Below, one piece after another: positions 41,691-55,923 of a DNA stretch of 64,000 nt. Source of the DNA: Xylogone sp. PMI_703. Lineage: Eukaryota; Ascomycota; Leotiomycetes. The notes beneath the pieces are model-generated. The model searched no databases. It worked only from the letters and a program-made list of their open reading frames with translations, and was not told the origin of the DNA. Both the position numbers and the translations under genes were made by a program. Each line of letters begins with the position of its first letter. Position 1 is the stretch's first letter. The stretch spans positions 620,001-684,000 of the forward strand of contig JAJTUQ010000011.1 in NCBI GenBank assembly GCA_021399445.1, read 5' to 3'.

Positions 41691-42928
41691 TAATATTGGG
41701 AATATATATATGATAGATATCGCTTTATAGAACAGCCTTTTCTATGATAATAGTACCAGCGACGGGTATAAAATTAGTTAAGCATAAAGGTTCTATATCC
41801 CCGATAACTGGCTAAAGTTATATATTGGTTGTATGTAGAGTCTTCGAGCATTGTAGTCAACGAGAGATTGAAAAGCTCCATGGAATCTGGTATCGGGGTT
41901 TTAGTGCTGCCATATTGACTATAATATTCAAATAACCTCACGTTCGTTTAGATTTATACCATGGGGAGGCGAAAAGAAAGAGAGTTGATAGATTTAACGC
42001 ATTACAAACCTGGACCTGAACTATAGGTGCAAGAACCTGTTAAGAAAAGCTACACCTTTAGCCAGTCAAGACAATAAAGTACTTGCCACTATTTACCACA
42101 GTAGTTATACGGTACGTTCCTGGAATCTACAACCAGAAATTGGTGTTATATCTTATGTTTGAGGGGTAAGCAAACATAAATCTGACTGTAAATGTACTTT
42201 ATGTTAGGGCATTGGCATTGTGCGCTACCTGCTACCTCTGGCTCAACCATTGATATATTCTACCGGCATTAGAAACGTTAAGCTTTCTCAATAACACAAT
42301 ATTTCTCAAGTCACGGCATAGATTCTATTTTGGACCAATATGCACTCGAAGAAAAGATAGTATCATTCTATATATGCTGCTTGCCCGCTCCAGCTATTAC
42401 AGGTGAATGAATAGGTTGGCTTCGAGTCACCATTCCTTATTTTCTGTTTCCTAATAGTACGAGTGGTGTCTGTTCCCTGGTCTGATAAAGACGAATAACT
42501 TTTTATGCAGCACTGAAACTATGCAAGTTGTGTAATATTAGCCTATTATAGCTAGTTAAGAGGATCTAGTAGGTTTGTACGTAAGGCACCAGTCGTCTAG
42601 GCTGGTGATTATTAGAGCGGCGATTGGCGGCGACGTGTTAAGATTGTGCAATTTGCATAATTTCTGTTTTGCATACCAACATCCTATTTTTACTAGGCGA
42701 GAGAATGAACTTTCCAATGGACTGATTGGCTACATTTGGATTACATGCCTATACAGCACCAATTAACATGAAGTATGGCTTCCTTGCAATATACAAGCGA
42801 AGTCTTTTCCAACAACAACTCTGCGAGGAAACAAGCAAATTTGGACGCCGATTAGATTAGTCATCGAGCAATAGCAGCAAACATCAACACAATCGAGTCT
42901 GTCAATTGGTGGGATAAACAGCTCCAAG
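41691..42928. other. Intergenic, no gene recognised
   Basis: AT-rich with scattered stops. A short MGRRKERELIDLTHYKPGPE frame at about 41960 ends at once and may be a relic of unknown origin. Confidence 0.35.
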
Positions 42929-44930
42929 ATGCTTGACAGATTGCCTGTTGATATTTTTAGGTTGATTCTTGAACTTGTATGACCTGAATGCCGAAGAGCA
43001 TTTTGTTACAAACTAACACTACGTAGATCAGAGATATACGTGACCTAAAAAATCTTTCCGAAACTTCTTGGTCACTTTATCGGTCAACGATACCAAACCT
43101 GTACTCCTCTTTCACTATTTCAGCTCCGGATGAGTGGCATTTAGCGGATCTCAAAGTAGAACCGTCCCTGAAAGGGCAGGGTAATGTGCACAATCCTCTT
43201 CAATTTGTGAAGAACATCGAATTTGCCGCACGTCTTCATGTCCGCCCAGATTGTCGATGCGCGCCGAATGAAGAATGGAGCAAATAGCCTAAAAGAGCGT
43301 ACCGCGAAGTTTTACGCTATAAAAGAGAAAGGAAGCATCGTCACATACTTTATCTTGATAAAGTGAAGTCGGACCTTCTCCCACTCTTAAACAGACTGAA
43401 GAAGAATAGTCTTCAAAGATTTAGGTCAGTCATCATCTCAGCCCACGAGTTGATACTTACCGAATGAACAGTTGGAACTTGGGAGCTTGCTTACCAAATG
43501 AAATACTTGATTATCTATCCGAAAATCAGCGGTCTATCAAATTGATAAGTTTCATTACTGACTGTATGTGCTCTGAAGAGATTGCCTTCAACGCATTGGA
43601 ACTTTTGATTCTCCCTTGTTTCTTTTGGGTCGGACCACCCAGTAATGAACGGGCTTCCACATTGAGACAATTCTTTGTCCGGCATGCTAACTACTTGGAA
43701 CAGTTAGAAATGGACTTCATCAGCTGTTTTCCTGGGAAGCTGACCCCAAGAATTGTTACAATATTATGTGGCCCAAACAGGTGGCAATGTTTCCGTTCCT
43801 CAAGACGGCATCTCTCTCGGGTCTCACATGTTCCTGGCCACCCACAGGTTTAGTAACGGCATTCAATATGAATAGGCTCCGAACATTGAAGTTGCGTCAT
43901 TGTATGGGCACAGATACACTTCTCAAGGAGTTAGCAAACTCTCTAGAGCCACTCCATCTTACGTGTTTCGAGCTGGCTGAATTTGCCGGAGACGTTCGTG
44001 ATGGGGCTATGGACATCATGGTTAGATTTTTAAACTCTTTTCAACGTCTCGAAAAGATGTTTTTACTTTGGAACGAGGCGAGAGATTTCACCGAAGAATA
44101 CTGGGACTCAATTTCTCATCATAATTCAACGCTAAAACAGCTTGTGCATCATCAGCGAGATACTGAAACAGATTACCGAGGTAATGTGACTGGGATACGT
44201 TGAAATCGTTTGTGAAATCTGCTATGATATTGGAAACTTCATACTATCAACTCCTCTTGATTATATCGGCATTTGTTGCCGGCCTATTGACATGGTACGG
44301 GCCTCATATCCTCAGGAGAGAAATATGGGTTTCCAAACTGATTCAGCTTTAGGCTATAATACTAGGAGATCCCTCACCGTTACCAGATTGGCGAATCCTT
44401 CATATTAGGACTTCTGAATTGAAGTCTCGTTTCAGCACCGTGGATATAGATAATGATGACGATCCCCATGAAGAATTCTTTTTCAAGCAACATTACGCGC
44501 AGAGAATCATTGACCACAAGTTCGTCCTTTCAATTGCAGGCGAAAAAGGCTAGAGTAGCAATGCCATCTGCCCCTACCGATTTGCTATGTTTTGCGCAAT
44601 GGGCATTTGGTCTCAATGATCTATCACAACTTGAGGTCCTTGCCTATGGTGACTACTCCCACAAAGAGCGATATGGACAGGACAATTGACTTTTCTGAAG
44701 GTCACAGTTCTTTCTAGATCTTACGAAACATAACTCCGGTCTCAAACTTGAAGACACAATGGAACTTCTGATGACATTTCGGGTGATTGAAAGAGGCGAT
44801 GAGAGGCTACGACAGCTGATAAATGAACATTCTGAAATATCTGACTCATGCCCTGAGGCTACGACCCTAAATTATGTCGGTGGGCTGCCCAGGACTACGA
44901 ATCTAGATCTTGCTGACGTATCTAGTTAGG
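42929..44930 (+). pseudogene. F-box/leucine-rich-repeat-like protein pseudogene
   Basis: Exon 1 42929-42976 (MLDRLPVDIFRLILEL, an F-box start); intron with AACTAAC branch site; exon 2 from 43027 (IRDLKNLSETSWSLYRSTIP, SSFTISAPDEWHLADLKVEP). A TAG at 43285-43287 interrupts it before PKRAYREVLRYKRE ... DLLPLLNRLKKNSLQRFR. An in-phase intron (43425-43471) leads to S-WNLGACLPNEILDYL and an LRR-like region. A frameshift near 43780 continues as FPFLKTASLSGLTCSW ... LRTLKLRHCMGTDTLLKELA. Further breaks follow to LEDTMELLMTFRVIERGDE near 44790. Such F-box proteins normally recruit substrates to SCF ubiquitin ligases. At least three lesions, so non-functional. Confidence 0.75.
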
Positions 44931-45501
44931 AATGGAAATGCTTCGGACAACTATCCTTTCTTCCGACAGAATATGTTGAATATCCATCCATATATATCTT
45001 GTCCTATACAATAGATAATATTGCAGTTTCTTCAGTTAACATAAGTCTGTTAGTTTATGTCTCTCCATCAGTAGGAAACAATGTGTCAGATCGCAAAAGA
45101 GAATCCTCCAAGGTGTGGCTGCTCCCCTATATGTGGTCCTAACATCATGAAACTACTTCAATATCTTCCAAAAAGTCAATGTTTTCCCGTCCAGTCAGAA
45201 TTTTCTAGATATTTATATTTCAATTAATTGCATCTAGAGTACCCGATCACATGATTTACACACATCAAGAGCAATATTCCGTATATAAGGCAAACGATTA
45301 GTGGGGTACTCTTCTAGTCAACAACCGCCGATCGCCGACTAAATCCGACTTCAAACCCCTCGCATATGCTCCAAGTAGAACCTCAAGGGTGAGTGTTACA
45401 CTTCCTCCTCCAATAGCTTTACCTCGTTCTTTTGACTTCAAATCAATTTACTCTAATAAAAGCAACCAGCACTCAAGATAGGGAAAACAGCCTTCCTAGT
45501 A
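44931..45501. other. Intergenic and probable first exon of the isochorismatase-like gene
   Basis: An ATG at 45366 (MLQVEPQ...) followed by GTGAGT at 45389 could be a short first exon. The phase of the best donor does not match the best acceptor, so the splice is unresolved. Confidence 0.35.
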
Positions 45502-46035
45502 ATGGACATACAGGGTGCTGTAACCTCCCGTTTTACCATACCCCCGACGTACCTCCCCTCACTTTCCAAAGCAATTAACACCGCGCGTCCTTCTGTCCAG
45601 ATAATCTACGTAACAGTCGCCTTTCGGCCAGGGCATCCCGAGATCTCAGCCTCGAATCCAATCTTCAGTGCGGTCAGCCAAGGTAACGCCTTAGTGAGCG
45701 GTACTCCGGATACCCAGATTGATGCAGCTATTGCCCCGCAAGAGGGCGACATCTTGGTGGAAAAGAAACGCATCAGTGCATTTAGTGGGAGTGGATTGGA
45801 TTTTATCCTGCGGGGTTTGGATGTTGAGACCTTAGTGCTGGCGGGGATAGCCACGGGAGGTGTGGTGCTGTCGACCGTTTGTGAGGCGGCGGACAGAGAC
45901 TTTAAAATCGTTATTTTGAGGGATTTGTGTCTGGATGACGATGAGGACTTGCATAACGCACTCATGGATAAGCTATTCAAAAATAGGGCCGAGGTTTTGA
46001 ACGCGAATGAGTGGTTGGAGAGGTTGAAGGCTTGA
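45502..46035 (+). CDS. Isochorismatase-family protein lacking the catalytic cysteine
   Basis: Alpha/beta cysteine-hydrolase fold: MDIQGAV (catalytic Asp), IIYVTVAFRPGHPEI, VEKKRISAFSGSGLDFIL (Lys), VETLVLAGIATGGVVLSTVC, EAADRDFKIVILRDLC. At the usual nucleophile position (G-x-x-T-x-x-C in active members) this protein has ATGGVVLST, so the Cys is absent. Similar TSGVVLST sequences define a subfamily presumed catalytically different or inactive. The frame is open upstream of the ATG for KIGKTAFLV, which fits the family N-terminus, and then meets TAATAA. A short upstream exon is therefore likely and the true start is earlier. No lesion within the 177 residues shown. Confidence 0.75.
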   Translation: MDIQGAVTSRFTIPPTYLPSLSKAINTARPSVQIIYVTVAFRPGHPEISASNPIFSAVSQGNALVSGTPDTQIDAAIAPQEGDILVEKKRISAFSGSGLDFILRGLDVETLVLAGIATGGVVLSTVCEAADRDFKIVILRDLCLDDDEDLHNALMDKLFKNRAEVLNANEWLERLKA

Positions 46036-46118
46036 TTAAGTCTCATGTTGTAGTTAATTCTGGAAGGGGAAACCGAGAGAGTGAGGTGGCATAGGAAACG
46101 TAGTAGTATTGAGGCTTC

Positions 46119-48240
46119 TTAACCCATTATCTGAACACCAAGATATCTCTCAGAAGCCTTTTCCAATATTGTCTTAATCAAAAGTAGATCCGTCCTCCTA
46201 GGGCACCATCGAGTTATTGTATCAATAGAAATGTCAATGCTCGTTTTCACTTCATGAGAATAGTTTATTATGCCGTGCTCCATGGATAGTAATATCATTA
46301 TAGCACAGCTGAAAGACCGGCGAACGGCTGACCAAATCCCTCCATGGCGGTGATGGCGATGAATAAGTCGAATAAGAGTCGAACTATAATCATAATGTTT
46401 GCGAGCGAGGGGAAGGAGTTGAAACCGAGATGGTTCGAATTCGGGTGTGTGGATGACATTGTACAAGAAAGGGCGATAGATCCACTCCAAGCAGCTGAAG
46501 TACCGTGTCTGAAGGAACAAAGCAAGCTCGCTATCGGGTACAACTTTGTCGTAAAATGATATTTGCGGTGGAAGATGCGAGCGCCTAAAGGGGAAGCTTA
46601 ATTAATATCAAGGACGCATAATGATAGAACAATGTGAAACTTACCACAACTGAAGCTCCTCTTCACATATCCTGGCCTGCTCACGAATCAGCTCGCTATC
46701 ACGTATCCAAATTTCCTGTCCTTGGCCATAAAGCGTGTCTAATATCCTATTCATTATCCTTCTGAGAGATATTTCTGCCAGATAGTGGAGCCAGCTTTCC
46801 TCTTCTTTCGCTCTGAGGATGGTTTGAGAAGTTGAATTCATACCAAATGACTGCTGATTAGGAATGAAACTAGCATCATACGACGGTGATGATCTATCTG
46901 GAAGAGACAAGGCGGGAAATTTGTCTGGGTATTGGAAATCTAATAAGCCAGAGGTTGGTAACTGTAGCTCGGCACGCAATTCACTTCTCGTAAATGACAA
47001 ATGTTAGCGTAAATTCAACAAATAATGTGTTTGTAGAGCTGAGCATCAACATACCATTCTGCCTTTACACATGACCAGTACAGCCGTTGCTCTATATGGC
47101 GCGCTCTATTGTCTGCTTCATTGTTTTCAAAGGATATTATGGCTCTCCTGTGGAGATAAACCTGACACTGAATGCAGGCTTGTTGAAAAAGGAACCAAGC
47201 ATCGAGAGGCCGTATAGCAAATTTTTCGTATAGTCCCGCAAAATACAGGCACTGTACTGTAGACAAGCACGGCGGTAGAAGACCGAGGCGCTTTTTGCCA
47301 GCGGCAAAGTAAGCCTCTGCAGTTGTCCAATCCGGCTCTTGTTTTAGACCTTCATCACGAGAATTGATATCTGATATATCGCCCGGTATATATTCCGGTG
47401 CCAGGCATGCCAAAGCGCAAGCAATCAACTATGGAGCTGTTAGCCGTCTTGTGAATGATGTTGTATTGCTAAATATGCCTTACAATGAGACATGATGCCG
47501 CGCTCCAATCGGGACCGTTGTCTGCAACGTGTCTTGAGTCTCTATTGAAGCTGTTCAAATCCAAGACTGGGTTCTTGACATGTATCAAGTCAAGGAATTT
47601 TCGACATAGAGCCAAGATATCTCCTTCATATATACTTGCATTTGTTGTAGATGCCTGTGCAGTGAATGACCTATGTAGACATTCCTTGCCTGGACACAGG
47701 GTGTTACAGTAAATTTCTGACTGCAGCGCAAGAGACGTCAAGCTGTTTGGGATTAGTCCTTCTAGTCCAGCCCACCGAAACAGCGATTCGCAAGTGGAGG
47801 TGCTGGCTGCGAGAGGTGACACTTCTAATTTGCCAAATCCGTTATTAGTGAAGTCGCTATTCGCTGAGATATTTTCATTTGTCGCGAGAACAGGTCCTGT
47901 ATTAAGAGAACTTGATGATGAAGGGGTGACACAGGGGGTCTGTCCTTGGCTTTGGTTGGATTCTAATAGGGATATAGCATGGTTAATTCTAGCTAACAGC
48001 ACTAGATTGGATGGATCGTTCGTCCTTATGGGGGTTTAGTCGATACTGAATGCAAGGACATTATGCAGGTACAAACCGAGTTGGAGGAGGTTCTTCATTA
48101 TCTGAATAAGAGCATCTCCACCCACTGTAAACACAAAAGCCGCAGGCAGGTCTGACATTATCACATTTCCTCTTCCGAGTACGGCACATTTGACATGCGG
48201 TAGGTGCGCGCCTGCGCGGGGGTCGATGTGACCGTAGCAT
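46119..48240 (-). CDS. Zn2Cys6 transcription factor
   Basis: Five exons assembled: 48240-48077, 47988-47484, 47428-47055, 46983-46645 and 46584-46119. Phases agree throughout, giving 615 residues with no lesion. The binuclear zinc cluster is at residues 16-43: ACQMCRTRKRKC then RPACGFCVYSGWRC, spacing C2C6C6C2C6C. The middle homology region includes CLSTVQCLYFAGLYEK, YWSCVKAE-CELRAELQLP (joined across intron 3) and SFYDKVVPDSELA. EWIYRPFLYNVIH closes the fungal_trans-type region. Intron 1 uses a weaker GTTTGT donor, and its limits are the least certain. It is transcribed divergently from the sugar transporter, with 368 bp shared, so it is a candidate local activator of the 48.6-55.7 kb genes. 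Confidence 0.85.
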
Positions 48241-48608
48241 CTGGCGTTCCCAGTGGCAGTTCCGGGCGTTCAATTGACCTAAAGGGCTCCAAAGAGGAAT
48301 GATTGGTATTCCCAGTTTAGATCTGGGGTCGCGCAGTATAACTCTTATAAGTGCGGAGGCGGGGAGGCGGGGAGGCGGGGAGACGGGGAGAAGACTTAGC
48401 GTTGAAAGGCAATATTCGCCATGAAATTTCACACCGTAGATCTCCACACATTTGCCAGAGCTTTGCCGATGCAGGTCCGGCGCTCTTCTCCACAGTTGCC
48501 AAGACTTCTCCAGGTTGAGAATCGGCATCCCTCATAAATGATGCACATCACCTGGGATTGAGTCTGTGTCATCCATTTTGAAAGTGACATAGGGACGTTG
48601 GCTTCATC
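48241..48608. promoter_or_regulatory. Divergent TF/transporter promoter with G-quadruplex-like tract
   Basis: 368 bp between the regulator and transporter start codons. 48354-48391 contains four GGGG runs separated by 4-base loops (GGGGAGGCGGGGAGGCGGGG and a further AGACGGGG), a canonical intramolecular G-quadruplex pattern on the plus strand, about 120 bp upstream of the regulator ATG. No CGG-N-CCG operator could be assigned. Confidence 0.6.
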
Positions 48609-50488
48609 ATGATTTCGTCTATCAAGAACAGTGCTGCCATAGTATGGAAATCATTCAACCGAACTCTCCTGCTATCGTGTTGCTTGATAGCTGTCTCCCA
48701 ATTCAACTTTGGGTTCGATCAGACTGCTTTCTCGACAACCCAAGCAATGGATGCCTTTGAGAAAAAGTTTGGGGTTTACAATTCCAAATCAAAGACATAT
48801 TCGATCCAGCCCTATTTCCTCTCTCTCCTGAATAGTTTGCCTTATGCAGGATTCGCAATCGGTACATCCATCCTTCGATGCAATCAATACAAGAGAACGA
48901 AGGCTGACTTATTAATTAGGCCTCATTGTTGGCAGCATGATAAGTGCTCGGTATGGTCGTCGAATGGCTATGTTCGTTATGAGTTTGTATGCTATCTGCA
49001 CGGCTGTTATTGTCATTACTTCAAATTCGCGGGCGCAGATTCTCACTGCTAGGTTGCTGAATTGTACATAATTTTCCGTTCCTGATCAATTCGTGTACAA
49101 CAGCTAACCGGTCTGTAGATGGATATGTTGGCATGGAATTGTCTGTGGTTCCCATTTTTCAAGCCGAAATTGTTCCTCGAGAGGTTCGCGGTCTGGTTGT
49201 AGGGACTTACCAACTCATGCTCAACGTCAGAAGGTTCACTCGTCTTTCGTCAGGATACTATATGCTGATTATCTATAGCTTGGAGGTTTGATCATGAGCA
49301 TTATATGCCAAGCAACCAGTTCACTCGAGGGCGATAAGCAATGGAGAATCCCCTTTGGCCTCTTCTTAGTTATCCCATCTTTCGTCGCATCCGCAATATG
49401 GTTTATACCAGAGGTATGATTATTACACGTCATAGCTAAGACTTACTATTAACGTCGACCTTAGTCCCCTAGATGGCTTCTTCTTAACGAGAGAGGCGAA
49501 GAATCCTTAGATTCACTTACAAAACTACGTCGGGGTCGATTTAATACAGAACAGATACAATCGGAGTACGAGGAACTACGGATTTCTCTGGAGCTAGAAG
49601 TCCAGCAGGGAAAATACTCGGAACTTTTCAAAAACCCGGATTCTAAGCGTACTTGGATCACTGTTGGGACGAACTTCTTCTTACAGATCACCGGCCAGGT
49701 GTTTACGGCAAAATATGGAACCGTCTATATCAAATCCCTCGGCACCGTAGACCCTTTCACCATGACAGTTATTAACCAAGTCATTAATACTGTGGCTGTC
49801 ATAGTAGCCATGACCTTGCTTGATCGGCTTGGTCGACGGTACGTGTCCTGATAAAAGAAGGGGTCTATTCTATTGCTGTATAAGAGCTGACGTCTAGGCG
49901 CTTACAGTCCCCTACTAATGTTTGGTGGAACTATTCAAGCTGTCGCCCTTTTCGCTATGGGTGGACTTGGTACACCATCTACCATCACACGCAGCATGAA
50001 GCTTGGTGTAGTATCGCTGCTCTCAGTTTTCAACTTTGGCTTTTACGTCGGCTGGGCTCCAACCTCTCATGTTATCTCTTCGGAGATTCCTACTTTGCGA
50101 CTTCGTGATAAAACTTATCGAGTTGCATCGGTAATAAACATTCTTATACAGTATGACTCCACTTAGATACCCTAAAGGCATAAAAACACTGACAGCTGTG
50201 TTATCCAGATTCGTGACCACTTTCTCCATTCCTTACTTGTTAGACGCACCATACGCGAATCTCGGATCAAAGGTCGGCTTTGTTTTTGGGGCCACCACCA
50301 TATGTGCGCTGGTTTTCGGATATTTATGTGTTCCAGAATGCAAAGGAAGGACTCTCGAAGAAATTGACAAGCTGTTCCTTGAAGGTTATCCTGTTGGAAA
50401 ATTCAAGACTGCTCAGGTCGGCTTAACCAGTGAAGAGAAAGATGAAAAAGTTGTTGTCCACGTGGAGGAGACAAAGGAGGTGGTATAA
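48609..50488 (+). CDS. MFS sugar transporter
   Basis: Seven exons: 48609-48861, 48920-49063, 49119-49225, 49279-49413, 49465-49838, 49908-50150 and 50209-50488. All junction phases agree; 511 residues, normal family length. Motifs: SQFNFGFDQTAFS in helix 1; SARYGRRMAM (loop 2-3 signature) in exon 2; NYGYVGMELSVVPIFQAEIV and PREVRGLVVGTYQL (loop 4-5); PE-SPRWLL joined across intron 4; DRLGRRPLLMFGG across intron 5; and the C-terminal PECKGRTLEEIDKLF. Twelve hydrophobic segments fit the exons. Family members are plasma-membrane proton-coupled sugar importers. It lies between a Zn2Cys6 gene and a sulfatase, suggesting uptake of the compound the cluster degrades. No lesion. Confidence 0.92.
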
Positions 50489-52894
<2,406 letters not shown>

Positions 52895-53875
52895 ATCTAT
52901 GAATGAATATATATTTAAAGCATTTGCGGGAGTATGTGGTAAGAGAGTACTCGTCATACCCTTTGGGTCTAGTCGCTTGAGGCCTCGAACCCATAATTGC
53001 AGGTATCATTTGCTGAGCATTATTCTCACCAGGAGCGGGTTGGCGGTTAGTAGGGAGAATACAATGTATTCACTAAATGAGTCAACTATCATCAATGTGC
53101 TTCTTTAAGTGTATCATGGGCCATGAGAATTTATTTTCTTCCGGTACAATTATGCAGCAGTGTGTATTCGGTCAGCTGATACGGGGCACCTTGCCCGTGC
53201 GAGTGGCGCTTCAAGCTTTGCAGATTCCTGGACAAGCTTCGTCGCTTCGGCAGCGGGAGGATGCGATTGTACAGTGTAGGATGAGAGTGCGATAAGGCTC
53301 TCGCAACAGACATCCATTTTATCTGCATTCAATAATCCAGGAACTCAACCACGTTACACTCTGTACTCCACAGACATACTCCATACAAACGCTTCTGTTC
53401 TACCGTGAACATGGGACACGGAGTCTCACAATGCCCGACCAGTAGATAATCGATCTGTTCAATTGTCCTGGTTCCTCTATCACCAATTTCTTTTCGTAGC
53501 ATCCCAAAACTTCAGTCCTCCATAGCCAACATTTATACGCAGGCCATTATATCTAGTATCAGCAATATCAACTTGAGATTCGAGATGCTCGATCCTCTTC
53601 AACCACACCGACTCTGCAACGTTGCATTGATCGACCGGAAACTGCTGCCGCCATGACAGGGCATTCGGACCGCAATGCTACGAGAACGCCAAAGCACACG
53701 GGCGGTGGAGCTCCAGTGGAAGATTACACGGAAGCAAATTTAACGGGATACAAGTACTGTACTGCGCGTCTCGCCGAGATTCGATACATAAATGCTGGAC
53801 AACCTGCCATGAGGAGGTGAACATTGGCTCTGTAAGGTCACGTGATAGACATCTTCCTACTCCCAAAGAGCCACG
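52895..53875. other. Intergenic, no gene recognised
   Basis: No supported coding frame; the small overlapping frames at 53077-53332 have no features. Promoter of the following gene. Confidence 0.4.
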
Positions 53876-55675
53876 ATGATGGGACTCAGGGGATTGACCA
53901 CTGTCGTAGTGGGTTTGCTATCAATTGCGCGTGGTACCCATGCCTTCAATGCACCTCCGGGAGTCTTGACATGGTGTGGAAAGGCTTACGAACCCACGTG
54001 AGTTTAACCACACCACATAACTTGAAGCTGGATAAGAGAGAATGCCCATCTAACAGCTGCAAGGAATGCCTCTTTCAACCCAGGGGGCCAGTTTAAATAT
54101 CCTGCGACCCAGAAAGACCCATTACTAGATGTGACTGTGCGCCCACGATACACCATCTTTCTGGAGAGCGATGGAGGTGGCTCCTTTATTGTGGATGCGC
54201 CTATATCTTACACGTTTGGTCAGACCTTTACCAACATCACGTATACTAACACAGATGGTGGCAAACGAGCGCTGGATTCTGGTCCATTTACCACCATTGC
54301 GGTTGAGATCATGGTTGAGGACACAGGAGCCCTTCTCGTATCCCAGAACGTCGCCGTGAATTCGACCGGTACTATCTTCGACTTCTCCTTCTCGGGCTTG
54401 AAAGCACGCCTGAAGCCATACCAAGTTGCCCTTTACGGAACGTCCTTGGACGGGTATCAGACTTTCAGTGCCACAACGGAGATCTATATCCTTCCTGATC
54501 GAACCGACGGTGGAAGTGCTGTGACAATAGATAATTTGTACGGTGGCCTGTATGTCCAGAACAAGAAGAACAACTGGTCAGGCTGGTATCCGGTCTACCC
54601 AAGTAACTTCTACACTGATGCAAACTATGTCTTCAAATCTCCAGATGCTATGTTCCAGTACCAAGATTATGGAATGACTAGCATCAATCTTGTCCCAGAT
54701 GACACGACATTCAACTATAACACTCTCAATGAGTACTGGGATATAATGGACGAAATAAACCTCCTGAACATGTACGACATGCGCTACACATTTACAAACA
54801 TAACCTTTGTTGAAGAGCAGGTGACCATGTTCCATAATCGCACTTCACTTCTGATGTGGTACACCGGCGACGAACCCGACGGGGCTGGTAATGCTCTCAA
54901 TTCAACAAAACTATCCTACAAGGCGATCAAGAAAATAGACCCTTACCATCCCGTTAGTCTTGTCCTCAATTGTGCGGACTTTTACTTCAAGCAGTACACC
55001 GCTGGTACCGATATTATCATGGAAGATGCTTACACAGTCGGCATCAACGCCACATGGTCCAAGCAATTCCTTACCCCGTGTAACGCAACCTACGGTGACT
55101 GTGGGTGCGACGAATGCGTGGGAGAGCTAGAAGATGTATCAAATCGACTCGATCTATTCGCCACTTATCAGGAGAACCTTCAGGCCATAACAAAACCGCT
55201 ATGGGCTGTCCTTCAGGGGTTCGGTGGAGATGGCTATTGGGCTACTGTTCCGTCTGAAGCTGAATTCCTCGCCATGTTAATCCTCTCAATCAACCATAAC
55301 GCGAAAGGCTTATCAAGCTGGTGGTACCCCTCCTCCGAACCAATCCAACAGATCATGGGCACGATCGGAAAACTCATGCAGACTGAGACCATACTCAACT
55401 TCGTCTTTGGCACAAATCCGGTGACTAAGTTACCAGTGAAGAATGGTCCCTTGCTAGATGTCTCAGCATGGACCATAGGGTCACAGATGATGGTTGGTAT
55501 CGTTAATGGTGAATACGTAGCCTCGACGAAGAAGGTTACTATCACGTTACCAACTGCTGTGAAGTCAATTGAACAAGTTGCATATGGATCGTCTGATTGG
55601 ACTGTTGTTGACGGGACGTTGCAGAAGAAGGGACTGAGTGGATTGGAAGCGGATATTCTTATTGTAAATATCTAA
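53876..55675 (+). CDS. Secreted glycoside-hydrolase-like protein
   Basis: Exons 53876-53997 and 54064-55675; intron GTGAGT...ATCTAAC...GCAAG, phase 2, 577 residues. Signal peptide: MMGLRGLTTVVVGLLSIARG then THAFNAPPG. The N-terminal beta-rich part includes NASFNPGGQFKYPATQKDPL and YTIFLESDGGGSFIVDAPIS. The central region resembles a TIM-barrel glycosidase: GGLYVQNKKNNWSGW, MTSINLVPDDTTFN, LMWYTGDEPDGAG (acidic pair), DIIMEDAYTVG, LQGFGGDGYW. A beta-sandwich-like C-terminus follows. Numerous N-x-S/T sites suggest heavy N-glycosylation. It fits uncharacterised fungal proteins annotated as glycoside hydrolase subgroup catalytic core; no CAZy family assigned. Downstream of the sulfatase in the same orientation. 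Confidence 0.75.
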
Positions 55676-55923
55676 AGTGAAGTAGTTGAGCTTCCGCCTG
55701 ATCTTCTATAAAACTCCAGTTTATAGTGCCCTTAGCCTGAACTCATATTACAAACCTTGCGGGGTAGAGCAACTTTAATTTACGTACATCATGTACGTAC
55801 AGGGCATTTAAGTGTCTTGGCGAGATATTGAATATCTACATTATCCCAATGAGGGTTCCAGCTTGGAACAGTCAATCTCTAATCATTACATCCGGAGTGG
55901 ATAGTAAAAGCTTAGCCCAAGTC

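Noticed and set aside
46428..46445. GGTTCGAATTC resembling a tRNA B box
   Set aside because: It lies in the last exon of the Zn2Cys6 gene (EFEPSRF region) and no tRNA cloverleaf surrounds it. No tRNA or rRNA gene was recognised in the window.
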